A DNA stretch of 64,000 nt from Chryseomonas sp014190935. Lineage in GTDB: Bacteria; Pseudomonadota; Gammaproteobacteria; Pseudomonadales; Pseudomonadaceae. The notes below the pieces were generated by a model that was not told the DNA's origin, did not search any database, and worked only from the letters and a program-made list of their open reading frames with translations. The position numbers and the translations under genes were made by a program. Positions 7,891 through 17,037 of this stretch are shown here, piece after piece. Location: contig NZ_JACHVV010000004.1 of the NCBI RefSeq assembly GCF_014190935.1, positions 310,001 through 374,000 on the forward strand. Reading direction: 5' to 3'. How positions within the stretch are numbered: the first letter of the stretch is position 1; every line of letters begins with the position of its first letter.

Positions 7891-8454
7891 CTAGACCAGC
7901 GCCACCAGACGTTCGGCCACCCGGTCGAAGGGTTCGATGCTGCGCTGGGCGCGGCACAGCGGGATCACCCCCTGCACCGCCGCCACCAGCAGCGTGGCCA
8001 GCCCCGTGGCCGCCTCTTCCGCATGGCCATGCTCGACCAGCGCCTCCTGCAGCCGGGCCTCCCAGCGGCGATAGATGCCCGCCGCCGCGTCCAGCTCGCG
8101 CTGGGCGATCTCGTCCACCGGTTCCTCCACCGCCACCGCCATCACCGGGCAGCCGACGCGAAAGTCCGAGTCCAGCAGGATGTCGCGCCAGAGCCGCAGG
8201 AAGCCCTGGATACCCGCCAGCGCCCCGGCCTGCAGCTGGCGCTCCAGATCGCGACTGACCTGGGCGCCGGCCAGCTCCACCGCCTCCACTACCAGCTGGT
8301 GCTTGCCGCCGGGGAAGTGATGATAGGTGGACCCCAGCGGCGCCTCGGCGCGCTTGATGGTCTCGCGGATGCTGGTGGCATTGAGGCCGTGCCGCGCCAG
8401 CATGGCCGAAGCCGCCACCACCACCCGATCCCGCACCTTCGACTGCTCGGTCAT
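7891..8454 (-). CDS. TetR-family transcriptional regulator
   Basis: A 187-residue TetR/AcrR repressor. The N-terminal helix-turn-helix (about 8-55) contains TSIRETIKRAEAPLGSTYHH in a LmrA/YxaF-like pattern, and the rest is a helical ligand domain. It is divergent from an alpha/beta hydrolase gene, and two near-identical 16-bp palindromes fill the 73-bp gap, so it probably controls itself and the hydrolase. The inducer is unknown. Confidence 0.92.
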   Translation of the reverse strand: MTEQSKVRDRVVVAASAMLARHGLNATSIRETIKRAEAPLGSTYHHFPGGKHQLVVEAVELAGAQVSRDLERQLQAGALAGIQGFLRLWRDILLDSDFRVGCPVMAVAVEEPVDEIAQRELDAAAGIYRRWEARLQEALVEHGHAEEAATGLATLLVAAVQGVIPLCRAQRSIEPFDRVAERLVALV

Positions 8455-8467
8455 CCATTCTCCTTGC

Positions 8468-8516
8468 TATGACAGTCGTCATAATCTACCGTCCAGGCAT
8501 TATAACAACTGTCATA
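8468..8516. promoter_or_regulatory. Two TetR operator-like palindromes
   Basis: Site 1 is TATGACAGTCGTCATA (8468-8483) with perfect TATGAC/GTCATA arms. Site 2 is TATAACAACTGTCATA (8501-8516). The reverse complement of site 1 matches site 2 at 14 of 16 positions. They are 33 bp apart start to start (about three helical turns) between the TetR gene and the hydrolase gene, as expected for co-operative repressor binding. Confidence 0.7.
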
Positions 8517-8527
8517 GGGACCACCCC

Positions 8528-9400
8528 ATGCCCAGCGACGCTCTCGTCGAGGACCTGATCACCGCGGACGGTTATCGCCTCAGCACCAGTCGCTATCCCG
8601 CCCAGGGACCGCTGCAGGGACGGCTGATCGTCGCCGGCGCCACCGCCGTGCCCCAGGGCTTCTATCGACGCTTCGCCCAGCACGCCGCGGCCCGCGGCTT
8701 CGAGACCCTGACCTTCGATTACCGTGGCATCGGCCGTTCGGCGCCGGCCTCGCTCAAGGGCTTTCGCATGGACCTGCTGGACTGGGCGCGCCAGGACCTC
8801 GCCGCCGCGGTAGACAGCATGGCCCAGGGCGACGTCCCCCTCTACCTGGTCGGCCACTCCTATGGCGGCCATGCCTTCGGCCTGTTGCCCAACCACGCCA
8901 AGGTCGCCGGCTTCTATGTCTTCGGCACCAGCGCCGGCTGGTACGGCTACATGCCGCCGCTGGAAAGACTCAAGGTGCTGACCATGTGGAAACTGGTCCT
9001 GCCGGTGCTGACCTGGTGGAAGGGCTACTGCCCCTGGAGCGCCCTGGGCCTGGGCGAAGACCTGCCGCGCGACGTCTATCGCCAGTGGCGCCACTGGTGC
9101 AGCTATCCACACTATTTCTTCGACGACCCGGCCATGCAGGGCATCGAAGCCGGCTACGCGGCGGTGCGCACCCCCATCGTCGCGGTCAACGCCCTGGACG
9201 ATCTCTGGGCCACGCCGCAATCGCGCGATGCCTTCATGCAGGCCTATCGCAACGTCGACCTCCAGCGCGAAGACCTCGACCCCCGCCAGCACGGCGGCGC
9301 CATCGGTCACATGGGTTATTTCCGCGCCAGCGCCCAGCCGCTGTGGGACCGCGCCCTGGACTGGTTCGCCGCCCTGCCGCGGGCGTCCGCGCCGAACTAG
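8528..9400 (+). CDS. Alpha/beta hydrolase
   Basis: A 290-residue alpha/beta hydrolase. The nucleophile elbow is GHSYGG near residue 114, preceded by FDYRGIGRS; the acid is probably in NALDDLW and the histidine in IGHMGYF near the end. The start is the ATG at 8528, eleven bases after operator site 2, so repressor binding there would block transcription or initiation. Substrate unknown: an esterase, lipase or hydrolytic detoxification role would all fit a TetR-controlled gene. No signal peptide, so cytoplasmic. Confidence 0.87.
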   Translation: MPSDALVEDLITADGYRLSTSRYPAQGPLQGRLIVAGATAVPQGFYRRFAQHAAARGFETLTFDYRGIGRSAPASLKGFRMDLLDWARQDLAAAVDSMAQGDVPLYLVGHSYGGHAFGLLPNHAKVAGFYVFGTSAGWYGYMPPLERLKVLTMWKLVLPVLTWWKGYCPWSALGLGEDLPRDVYRQWRHWCSYPHYFFDDPAMQGIEAGYAAVRTPIVAVNALDDLWATPQSRDAFMQAYRNVDLQREDLDPRQHGGAIGHMGYFRASAQPLWDRALDWFAALPRASAPN

Positions 9401-9524
9401 GTTGCCAACAGGCCGCCCGCACGGCGTGCCTGTCGCTTTTCCAAAAGCTCCCCGTCGTTTCCGGACAGCTGTCCCGCTGCCCCAGGTCCCATTGTGGCGG
9501 CACTAATAACAAGGAGAAACACCC

Positions 9525-10643
9525 GTGCTGATCGGCGTCCCCAAGGAAACCGGTGCGGGGGAAACGCGCGTGGCCGCGACCCCCGAAACCCTCAAGAAAC
9601 TGATCGGCCAGGGCCACCAGGTGGTGGTGCAACAGGGCGCTGGCGAAGGCGCCAGCCTGCCCGATGCGGCCTATGTCGCCAGCGGTGCCCAGCTCGGCGA
9701 TGCCGCCGCGGCCCTGGGCGCCGACCTGGTACTCAAGGTGGCGGCGCCCACTGCCGCCGAGCTGGCGCTGATGAAGCCCGGCGCCGTGCTGATCGGCATG
9801 CTCAACCCCTTCGCCCAGGAGACCCTGGAGCAGCTCAACGCCTGCGGCCTCACCGCCTTCGCCCTGGAGGCTGCGCCGCGCACCTCCCGCGCCCAGAGCC
9901 TGGACGTGCTCTCCTCCCAGGCCAACATCGCCGGCTACAAGGCGGTGATGCTGGCGGCCGACCACTATCCGCGCTTCATGCCCATGCTGATGACCGCCGC
10001 CGGCACGGTGAAGGCCGCGCGGGTGCTGATCCTTGGCGCCGGGGTGGCCGGGCTGCAGGCCATCGCCACCGCCAAGCGCCTCGGCGCGGTGATCGAGGCC
10101 TCGGACGTGCGCCCGGCGGTGAAGGAGCAGATCGAATCCCTCGGCGCCAAATTCGTCGACGTGCCCTTCGAGACCGAGGAAGAACGCCAGTGCGCCGAAG
10201 GCGTCGGCGGCTATGCGCGGCCCATGCCGGCCTCCTGGATGGAGCGTCAGGCCCGGGCCGTGCACGACCGCGCGAGGCAGGCCGACATCGTCATCACCAC
10301 CGCGCTGATCCCCGGCCGCCGCGCGCCCACCTTGCTGCATGCGGCCACCGTGGCCGAGATGAAGCCGGGCTCGGTGGTCATCGACCTGGCCGCGAGCCAA
10401 GGCGGCAACTGTCCGCTCACCGAGCTGGACCGGGTAGTGGTCAAGCACGGCGTCACCCTGGTCGGCTACGGCAACCTGGCCGCGCGCGTGCCGGCGGACG
10501 CCTCGGCGCTCTATGCCCGCAACCTGCTGGACTTTCTCAAGCTGGTGCTCAAGGACGGGGCCTTCCACCTCGACCTGGCCGACGACATCGTCGCCGCCTG
10601 CCTGGTGTGCCACGGCGGCGAATTGCGTCGCAAGAACGCCTGA
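9525..10643 (+). CDS. pntAA: NAD(P) transhydrogenase subunit alpha part 1
   Basis: A 372-residue soluble NAD(H)-binding domain (dI) of proton-translocating transhydrogenase. It starts with GTG, supported by AAGGAG nine bases upstream. Features include the N-terminal IGVPKET, the mobile-loop region, and the Rossmann motif LGAGVAGLQA near 173-182. It works with PntAB and PntB in the inner membrane to exchange hydride between NADH and NADP+ using the proton gradient. First of a three-gene operon; the gap to pntAB is 35 bp. Confidence 0.97.
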   Translation: MLIGVPKETGAGETRVAATPETLKKLIGQGHQVVVQQGAGEGASLPDAAYVASGAQLGDAAAALGADLVLKVAAPTAAELALMKPGAVLIGMLNPFAQETLEQLNACGLTAFALEAAPRTSRAQSLDVLSSQANIAGYKAVMLAADHYPRFMPMLMTAAGTVKAARVLILGAGVAGLQAIATAKRLGAVIEASDVRPAVKEQIESLGAKFVDVPFETEEERQCAEGVGGYARPMPASWMERQARAVHDRARQADIVITTALIPGRRAPTLLHAATVAEMKPGSVVIDLAASQGGNCPLTELDRVVVKHGVTLVGYGNLAARVPADASALYARNLLDFLKLVLKDGAFHLDLADDIVAACLVCHGGELRRKNA

Positions 10644-10678
10644 GCGCCCGCCCTCCGCCTATAACAAGGACTGCCCCC

Positions 10679-10993
10679 ATGGATCTGATTTCCGACGGCC
10701 TCTACAACCTGATCATCCTCGTGCTGGCCATCTACGTCGGCTACCACGTGGTCTGGAACGTCACCCCCGCGCTGCACACCCCGCTGATGGCGGTGACCAA
10801 CGCCATCTCCGCCATCGTCATCGTCGGCGCCATGCTAGCCGCCGCCCTCACTGTCACCCCGCTGGGCAAGATCATGGGCACCCTGGCTGTGGCCCTAGCG
10901 GCGGTCAATGTCTTCGGTGGCTTCCTGGTCACCCGCCGCATGCTGGAGATGTTCAAGAAGAAGGCCCCCAAAGCCCCGGCGGAGCGGTCCTGA
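10679..10993 (+). CDS. pntAB: NAD(P) transhydrogenase subunit alpha part 2
   Basis: A 104-residue membrane protein forming the dIIa part of transhydrogenase, with about three to four hydrophobic helices (LYNLIILVLAIYVGYHVVW, then two further segments) and a lysine-rich C-terminus. In E. coli this part is fused to PntAA; the split form is usual in pseudomonads. It ends one base before the pntB start codon. Confidence 0.96.
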   Translation: MDLISDGLYNLIILVLAIYVGYHVVWNVTPALHTPLMAVTNAISAIVIVGAMLAAALTVTPLGKIMGTLAVALAAVNVFGGFLVTRRMLEMFKKKAPKAPAERS

Positions 10994-10994
10994 C

Positions 10995-12431
10995 ATGAGC
11001 ATGAACCTCATCACCCTGCTCTACCTGGTCGCCTCGGTGTGCTTCATCCAGGCGCTCAAGGGCCTTTCCCATCCCACCACCTCGCGCCGCGGCAACGCCT
11101 TCGGCATGGCCGGCATGACCCTGGCGGTGCTCACCACCCTGGCGCTGATCCACAAGCTCGGCAGCGACCTGGCGGTGCAGGGCATCGGCTACGTCATCGT
11201 CGGCCTGCTGGTGGGCGGCAGCGCCGGCGCCTACATGGCCAAGCGCGTGGAAATGACCAAGATGCCCGAACTGGTGGCCTTCATGCACAGCATGATCGGC
11301 CTGGCCGCGGTGTTCATCGCCATCGCCGCGGTGGTCGAACCGCAGTCCCTGGGCATCGTCTCCAGCTATGGCCAGCCGATCCCCAGCGGCAATCGCCTGG
11401 AGTTGTTCCTCGGCGCAGCCATCGGCGCCATCACCTTTTCCGGTTCGGTGATCGCCTTCGGCAAGCTCTCCGGCAAATACAGGTTCCGCCTGTTCCAGGG
11501 CGCCCCGGTGCGCTTCGCCGGCCAGCACCCGCTCAACCTGGTGATCGGCCTAGCCATTCTCGCCCTGGGCCTGATGTTCACCTTCAGCGGCAATCTCGGC
11601 GCCTTCGCCGTGCTGGTGGCCCTGGCCTTCGCTATCGGCGTGCTGATCATCATCCCCATCGGCGGCGCCGACATGCCGGTGGTGGTCTCCATGCTCAACA
11701 GCTACTCGGGCTGGGCCGCCGCCGGTATCGGCTTCTCGCTGAACAACTCCATGCTGATCATCGCCGGCTCGCTGGTAGGTTCGAGCGGCGCCATCCTCTC
11801 CTACATCATGTGCAAGGCGATGAATCGCTCCTTCTTCAACGTCATCCTCGGCGGCTTCGGCGGCGCGACGGAAGCCGCGGCCAGCGGCGGCAGCGGCGAG
11901 CGGCGCCCGGTCAAATCCGGCTCGGCGGACGACGCCGCCTTCCTGCTCGGCAACGCCGACAGCGTCATCATCGTCCCCGGCTACGGCCTGGCGGTGGCCC
12001 GCGCCCAGCACGCGCTGAAGGAGTTGACCGAAAAGCTGGTGCACAACGGCGTGACGGTGAAATACGCCATCCACCCGGTGGCCGGCCGCATGCCCGGCCA
12101 TATGAACGTACTCCTGGCCGAAGCCGAGGTGCCCTACGACCAGGTGTTCGAGATGGACGACATCAACTCCGAATTCGGCCAGGCCGACGTGGTGCTGGTG
12201 CTTGGCGCCAACGACGTGGTCAACCCGGCGGCCAAGAACGATCCAAAGTCACCCATCGCCGGCATGCCCATCCTCGAAGCCTTCAAGGCCAAGACGATCA
12301 TCGTCAACAAGAGATCCATGGCCAGCGGCTATGCGGGCCTCGACAACGAACTCTTCTACCTGGACAAGACCCTGATGGTCTTTGGCGATGCCAAGAAGGT
12401 CATCGAGGAGATTGTCAAGGCGGTGGATTAA
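10995..12431 (+). CDS. pntB: NAD(P) transhydrogenase subunit beta
   Basis: A 478-residue protein with an N-terminal block of about eight or nine membrane helices (dIIb, proton channel) and a C-terminal NADP(H)-binding domain (dIII, about 300-478), which contains VPGYGLAVARAQ, the HPVAGRMPGHMNVLLAEA region (family signature) and GANDVVNPAA. The ATG at 10995 follows the pntAB stop by one base, so translation is coupled. The operon is closed by a strong hairpin a few bases after the stop. Confidence 0.97.
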   Translation: MSMNLITLLYLVASVCFIQALKGLSHPTTSRRGNAFGMAGMTLAVLTTLALIHKLGSDLAVQGIGYVIVGLLVGGSAGAYMAKRVEMTKMPELVAFMHSMIGLAAVFIAIAAVVEPQSLGIVSSYGQPIPSGNRLELFLGAAIGAITFSGSVIAFGKLSGKYRFRLFQGAPVRFAGQHPLNLVIGLAILALGLMFTFSGNLGAFAVLVALAFAIGVLIIIPIGGADMPVVVSMLNSYSGWAAAGIGFSLNNSMLIIAGSLVGSSGAILSYIMCKAMNRSFFNVILGGFGGATEAAASGGSGERRPVKSGSADDAAFLLGNADSVIIVPGYGLAVARAQHALKELTEKLVHNGVTVKYAIHPVAGRMPGHMNVLLAEAEVPYDQVFEMDDINSEFGQADVVLVLGANDVVNPAAKNDPKSPIAGMPILEAFKAKTIIVNKRSMASGYAGLDNELFYLDKTLMVFGDAKKVIEEIVKAVD

Positions 12432-12436
12432 GCCGT

Positions 12437-12478
12437 AGCCCCTCGCGACCGATTGAGTGGTCGCGAGGGGCTGTTCGT
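12437..12478 (+). terminator. Strong hairpin terminator after pntB
   Basis: A perfect 14-bp stem (12437-12450 with 12459-12472), AGCCCCTCGCGACC against its complement around an 8-base loop, begins six bases after the pntB stop. The T-tract after it is weak (GTTCGTTG), so termination may be imperfect. Confidence 0.75.
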
Positions 12479-12689
12479 TGGCACCCCATAAGACATACGT
12501 TTTCCTCTTGAAGCCTCCAGGCTTACGCACTTAACGCAAGGCTGTTCACGCAAGGATCAGCATCGCTCCTTCGACCGATTGCGCCTTCAGCCTTACTAAT
12601 CAGATTATTCCTCAGCGCCTCACCTATCCCCTACCTCCAATCGAACGCTCACGCTCCGGGCTCTCCCAGCCCTCACAAGGACCGTCCCC

Positions 12690-13811
12690 ATGCAAACCTC
12701 CCGCTCCCTCATGGTCGCGTTGCTGCTGGCCAACACCGGTGCCGCCTGGGCCGAATCCAATACGGCCAACGTCCAGCAGAACGGCGGCTTCAATGTGGTG
12801 AACCTGAACCAGGGCAGCGAGCTGTCGGCGCGCAACCAGGCGGATATCCAGCAGAGCGGCAGTTTTCTCAATGCCCAGGTCACCCAGCAGAACGATGCCG
12901 ATGACCGTGTGCGGGTGGTGCAGACCAATGCCAGGAGCGCGGTCGAGGTCAATCAGGTCTCGGGGTCGCAGCGCCTGGTGGATATCGAGCAGCGCGATGG
13001 CGGCTATGACCGGGTGCAGGTTGATCAGGGGCCGGGCAGCGGCAACGAGACAGTGGTGCGCCAGAGCGGCCTGCGGCAAGACACCTCTGTCCATCAGGAC
13101 GGCGGCTATCACCGGATCAACATCGAGCAGGACAGCTACGCCGCGGGCCAGAACACCCTGACGGTGCGCCAGGATGGACTCAACGGCAAGCTGGACCTGG
13201 CTCAGCACGGTGATCGCCAGGACCTGCAGGTGACCAGCTTCGGCCTGCGCAACGAGGTCTGGGTGAGGCAGACCGGCGAGGACTCGACCACGATCGTCGA
13301 GCAGCGCGGCAACGACAACTACATCGGCCTCAAGCAAGGCGGCGAGCGGGTGGATTCCAGGGTGGTGCAGGAGGGCAATGGCAACGATGCCCGGGTCCGG
13401 CACTCCAGCAGCTATTCGCGGCCCAGCACCGTCGACATCGCCCAGCGCGGCGATCTGAACCGCGCCGACGTGAATGTCTATGGCGTGGGCAGCCAGGTGA
13501 CCCTGGCGCAGACCGGTAACGGCAATGGCGCCTCCGCCATCGTCTCGGGCGAGGGCAACCAGTTGGACCTGGCGTCCAATGGCGACGGCAATGGCATCAA
13601 CGCCTATGCCCTGGGCAACGACGGCCAGATGAAGGTCGATCAGCAGGGCAATGATCTGGCCCTGACCGCCTACGTCACGGGCAATACCTCCAGCATCACC
13701 GCCAACCAGAGCGGCTTCCAGCACACCGCCAACCTGACCCAGAACACCGCGGGCAATGCCATCAACCTGACCCAGAGCGGCTTTTCCAACCACGCGGTCA
13801 TCAGCCAGTAG
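12690..13811 (+). CDS. Secreted curlin-repeat protein
   Basis: A 373-residue protein with a signal peptide (cleavage after GAAWA near residue 21), followed by one long array of curlin-like strand-turn-strand units rich in Gln, Asn and Gly: VQQNG, LNQGS, IQQSG, VTQQN, VRQSG, LAQTGNGNG, LTQSGFSN. The spacing of the Q and N/G positions is about 22-23 residues per pair, as in CsgA/CsgB, but there are far more units than the five of CsgA. It is probably exported and may form amyloid fibres or a matrix component. None of csgB, csgE, csgF, csgG or csgD lies in this window, so export must use genes elsewhere. The start ATG at 12690 has AAGGA upstream. It follows the pntB terminator and has its own 210-bp leader. 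Confidence 0.8.
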   Translation: MQTSRSLMVALLLANTGAAWAESNTANVQQNGGFNVVNLNQGSELSARNQADIQQSGSFLNAQVTQQNDADDRVRVVQTNARSAVEVNQVSGSQRLVDIEQRDGGYDRVQVDQGPGSGNETVVRQSGLRQDTSVHQDGGYHRINIEQDSYAAGQNTLTVRQDGLNGKLDLAQHGDRQDLQVTSFGLRNEVWVRQTGEDSTTIVEQRGNDNYIGLKQGGERVDSRVVQEGNGNDARVRHSSSYSRPSTVDIAQRGDLNRADVNVYGVGSQVTLAQTGNGNGASAIVSGEGNQLDLASNGDGNGINAYALGNDGQMKVDQQGNDLALTAYVTGNTSSITANQSGFQHTANLTQNTAGNAINLTQSGFSNHAVISQ

Positions 13812-13935
13812 TCAGGGATCAGCGGGGCCAGCCCCCGCGCTCTCCGGCGGCAGCTGAGATTGCCGCTGCCACCCTCGCTCAATCTTTGCCCCACGCGGCC
13901 GTTACCCTTGAGATGTACCTTTCAAGGAGTCCGCG

Positions 13936-14418
13936 ATGTCCAGCACGCTGTCGGTGAATGGCATTGGCCACGGCATCTTGCGCGCGCCCACGCTCAGGCT
14001 GGGTGGCGCGACGGCCAAACCCACCGCCGAAGAAGAGGCGGCCAAGGTCGAGCAAAGCAAGAAGCCCAAGGGCATCGGCAAGCCCAATCCGCTGAACCAG
14101 ATCAAGGACCAGGCCGAAGCCGACGCCGCCCCTGCCAGCGAGAAGGGCAGCACCGGTAACAAGACCCTGGATACCCTGCAAAAGGCCATCGACATGGCCA
14201 AGCGGCAACTGGAGTTGGCGCAGAAGCAATTGCGCGCGGTGGAAGGCCAGAGCAAGGGTGAAAGCAAGGTTGAGCAGGAAGCCAGCCAGGCCGCGCGCGA
14301 AGCCGCCCAGGCCAATGTCGCCGCCGCCAGCGAAGCCCTGACGACTGCCTATGCCGCCTATACCGAAGCCCTGAAGAAGGCCGGCGAAAGCACTGGCGGA
14401 GTGAGCGCCAAGGCGTGA
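13936..14418 (+). CDS. Hypothetical coiled-coil protein
   Basis: A 160-residue protein of unknown function with a good ribosome site (AAGGAG ten bases upstream). The first 70 residues are polar and probably disordered (many Lys, Glu, Pro). Residues about 80-150 form a long charged and then alanine-rich helix (TLQKAIDMAKRQLELAQKQL and onward) likely to make a coiled coil. No signal peptide or membrane segment. Monocistronic between the curlin-repeat gene and an SDR gene. Confidence 0.75.
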   Translation: MSSTLSVNGIGHGILRAPTLRLGGATAKPTAEEEAAKVEQSKKPKGIGKPNPLNQIKDQAEADAAPASEKGSTGNKTLDTLQKAIDMAKRQLELAQKQLRAVEGQSKGESKVEQEASQAAREAAQANVAAASEALTTAYAAYTEALKKAGESTGGVSAKA

Positions 14419-14487
14419 TGCTGGCCCCCTGACCCGACGGACTGGGCTACCCTCGGATGCCTGTCACGATCTGGAGGGCGTATTCGC

Positions 14488-15300
14488 ATGGCAGCCAAAC
14501 TCAAGGGCAAGACCGCCCTGGTCACCGGCGCGGCCCAGGGCATAGGCGCCGCCATCGCCCGGGCTTTCGTGGCGGAAGGCGCCTTTGTCTATGTCACCGA
14601 CCTCAACGCTGAGCTGGGCCATGCCGTCACGGCCGAGTTGGGCGACAGTGCCTGCTATCTGCCCCTGGATGTGCGCCTGGAAGCCGACTGGCAGCGGGTG
14701 GCCGGGCAGATCCTCATGGAGCGCGGTCGGCTCGACGTGCTGGTGAACAACGCAGGGATCACCGGCTTCGAACAGGGCGTGGTGACCCACGATCCAGAAC
14801 ACGCCAAGCTCGAAGACTGGCACGCGGTGCATCGCACCAACCTCGATGGCGTCTTTCTCGGCTGCAAGCATGGCATCCGCGCCATGCGTCCGGCCGGGGC
14901 CGGGTCCATCATCAATATCTCGTCGCGTTCCGGGCTGGTGGGTATTCCCGGCGCGGCGGCCTATGCCTCGTCCAAGGCGGCAGTGCGCAACCACAGCAAG
15001 ACGGTAGCGCTCTATTGCGCGGAGCAGGGCCTCGCTATCCGCTGCAATTCGATCCACCCCGCCGCCATCCTCACGCCGATGTGGGAACCCATGCTGGGTG
15101 ATGGCCCGGATCGCGCGGCGCGCATGGCGGTGCTGGTGCGGGACACACCGCTGCGGCGCTTTGGCCGCCCCGAGGAGGTGGCGGCCGTGGCGCTGCTGCT
15201 GGCGTCGGACGAGACCGCCTACATGACTGGCAGCGAGTTGAATCTGGATGGCGGGCTGCTGGCCGGCTCGGCGGTGACGCCCGCGGTGATCTCGCCCTAG
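14488..15300 (+). CDS. Short-chain dehydrogenase/reductase
   Basis: A 270-residue classical SDR with VTGAAQGIG at 12-20, Asp near 38 (NAD+ preference), NNAG near 88, SSRSG, and YASSK as catalytic Tyr/Lys. It resembles 3-oxoacyl/glucose 1-dehydrogenase-type enzymes, but the substrate is not readable. GGAGG precedes the ATG. Its stop codon overlaps the stop codon of the convergent histidine kinase gene by four bases. Confidence 0.87.
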   Translation: MAAKLKGKTALVTGAAQGIGAAIARAFVAEGAFVYVTDLNAELGHAVTAELGDSACYLPLDVRLEADWQRVAGQILMERGRLDVLVNNAGITGFEQGVVTHDPEHAKLEDWHAVHRTNLDGVFLGCKHGIRAMRPAGAGSIINISSRSGLVGIPGAAAYASSKAAVRNHSKTVALYCAEQGLAIRCNSIHPAAILTPMWEPMLGDGPDRAARMAVLVRDTPLRRFGRPEEVAAVALLLASDETAYMTGSELNLDGGLLAGSAVTPAVISP

Positions 15301-16457
15301 CCCTTCATCCTGAAGCTCAGCTGCAATTCGGTGCCGCGCTGGCCCGCGCGGGACCACTGGGCGTGGGCGCCGATCTGGCCGGCCAGGCCCTCGATCAGCT
15401 TCATGCCGGTGCCCGAGCCGGGCTTGCGGGCGGAGGTCTGCAGCGGCAGGCCCTTGCCATCGTCCTGGATGCGCACGCGCCAGGTGTCGTCCTCGCCGAT
15501 GTCGATGTCCACCGCCAGCAGTCCGCCCTCGCCGTCGAAGGCGTACTTGAGGCTGTTGGAGGCGAATTCGGTGAGGATCATGCCCAGGGGCACGGCGGTG
15601 TCCGGGTCCAGGTCGACGTCGGCGATGGCGATCTGCAGACGCACCTGGCCGGAATGCTCCTGGTGCAGGTGGCAGAGATTCTCCAGCAACTGCATCACGA
15701 AGGGCCGCAGGCGCAGTTGCTGGGCGGTATTGGCCGCATAGAGCTGCTCATGGACCAGGCGCAGGGCGTCGATGCGTGCCCCGATGCCCTGCAGCTCCTG
15801 GCGGGCTTCATCGGACTGCGCCGCCCGTGACCTGAGCCAGACCAGCCCGGCGATGATGGCGATGTGGTTCTTGATGCGATGCTGCATCTCCTGCATGAGG
15901 CGGGTGTTGGCCTGCAGGGCGTCGTTGAGGTCGCTGGTTTTGAGCAGGCGGTCGATAACCGGGCCAAGGATGGTGGCGTAGGTGCGCAGGAATTCCACGT
16001 CTTCCTCGCCGAAGTCCCGCGGCTCGCGGGCATCGACCTGCAGCAGGCCATAGGGCCGGCCGCCGGGCAGGAAGATCGGCACGTTCACCAGCGCCTGGAC
16101 CCCATGTTCGCGAAGGAAATCGGCCAGGTCGAAGCGCTCTTCCTGGCGGATGTCCGGGGTGATGACGGGGCGGCTTACCTTGATCGAATAGGCTTCGGAC
16201 GAACGTTCGCCAAGGGAGACCTTGGCCTGGCCGACCACCCCCGGCTTCCAGCCGACCCCGGCACGCACCAGCGCCTGGTGCTCGCCGCGCTCGATTTCCA
16301 GCACCTTGGAAAATTCGGTGCCGAGCGCATCACTGACCAGCTGGCAGGCGCGCATCAGGATCTCGTCCAGGTCTTCGCAGCGCAGCGCGAAGTCACCGAA
16401 GTCCGCCAGGAGTTTCTGGCGCTGAGCCAGCATCTGGACACGTTGCTGATCGTTCAT
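15297..16457 (-). CDS. GAF-domain sensor histidine kinase (HisKA_2 type)
   Basis: A 386-residue soluble kinase: an N-terminal GAF domain (about 20-170), then a HisKA_2 dimerisation box with the phospho-acceptor in EMQHRIKNHIAII (near residue 193), then a HATPase domain with an N-box ILTEFASNSLKYAF and GSGTGMKLIEG. Kinases of this class often feed response regulators of the general stress or light response. There is no membrane segment, so a cytosolic signal is likely. No response regulator is adjacent. Confidence 0.87.
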   Translation of the reverse strand: MNDQQRVQMLAQRQKLLADFGDFALRCEDLDEILMRACQLVSDALGTEFSKVLEIERGEHQALVRAGVGWKPGVVGQAKVSLGERSSEAYSIKVSRPVITPDIRQEERFDLADFLREHGVQALVNVPIFLPGGRPYGLLQVDAREPRDFGEEDVEFLRTYATILGPVIDRLLKTSDLNDALQANTRLMQEMQHRIKNHIAIIAGLVWLRSRAAQSDEARQELQGIGARIDALRLVHEQLYAANTAQQLRLRPFVMQLLENLCHLHQEHSGQVRLQIAIADVDLDPDTAVPLGMILTEFASNSLKYAFDGEGGLLAVDIDIGEDDTWRVRIQDDGKGLPLQTSARKPGSGTGMKLIEGLAGQIGAHAQWSRAGQRGTELQLSFRMKG

Positions 16458-16544
16458 GGGGTTTTCCTGAGCGCGCGCGCCGCCCGGTGCCGAGCCGGGA
16501 ACGCGACTGGATCCCTGGCAGGCCGACGGCGGCGGGAATGGGGA

Positions 16545-16796
16545 TCAGTCATCCGGATAGATGTCTGCCGCGGTAATCGCCGGCAGACTGCCGATGGCGC
16601 GCAATTCGTTGATGGCGTCACGGATCACCTCGTAGAGCAGCGCAGTATTGCGTACCAGGGTCTGGTTGAGAGTGCGCGACACCCGCGCCGGCCGGGCGGG
16701 GTCGATGAGGGTGATCAAGAGATTGTCACCCTGGGACTCGATCTCGTGCTTGATGGGCGGGTCCAGCGCCGCCAGCTGGCTTTTGAGGGCTTGCAT
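16545..16796 (-). CDS. Small hypothetical protein (83 aa)
   Basis: An 83-residue protein starting MQALKSQLAALDPPIKHEIE, with a strand-rich first half and a helical second half (RTLNQTLVRNTALLYEVIRD), ending ADIYPDD. It resembles small DUF3509-like Pseudomonas proteins in size and plan, but I cannot confirm the family. The frame is open far upstream, yet the downstream ATG gives a normal small-protein composition. It may be cotranscribed with the sensor kinase 87 bp downstream on the same strand. Confidence 0.6.
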   Translation of the reverse strand: MQALKSQLAALDPPIKHEIESQGDNLLITLIDPARPARVSRTLNQTLVRNTALLYEVIRDAINELRAIGSLPAITAADIYPDD

Positions 16797-17037
16797 AGGG
16801 CCAGGTATTCTCCACGTGCTATTGCTCTTTCCGACTCGACCGCTGGCGCCAGCGTTCCAGCGCTTCGCTCGCCAACGTCTGTCGCCAGGCCTTATGGCGC
16901 CAGGCCTCACGGCCGTATTGAGCAAGAGGCCCTTGGCAGCCTTCGCCAGCCGCCTCGCCGCAGCCACTCGCAGCGAGTTGCCAGCCGTAGTGTTCGGCCT
17001 TATAAAAATTGTCTTTGTCAGCGAAGGGACGGCATCA

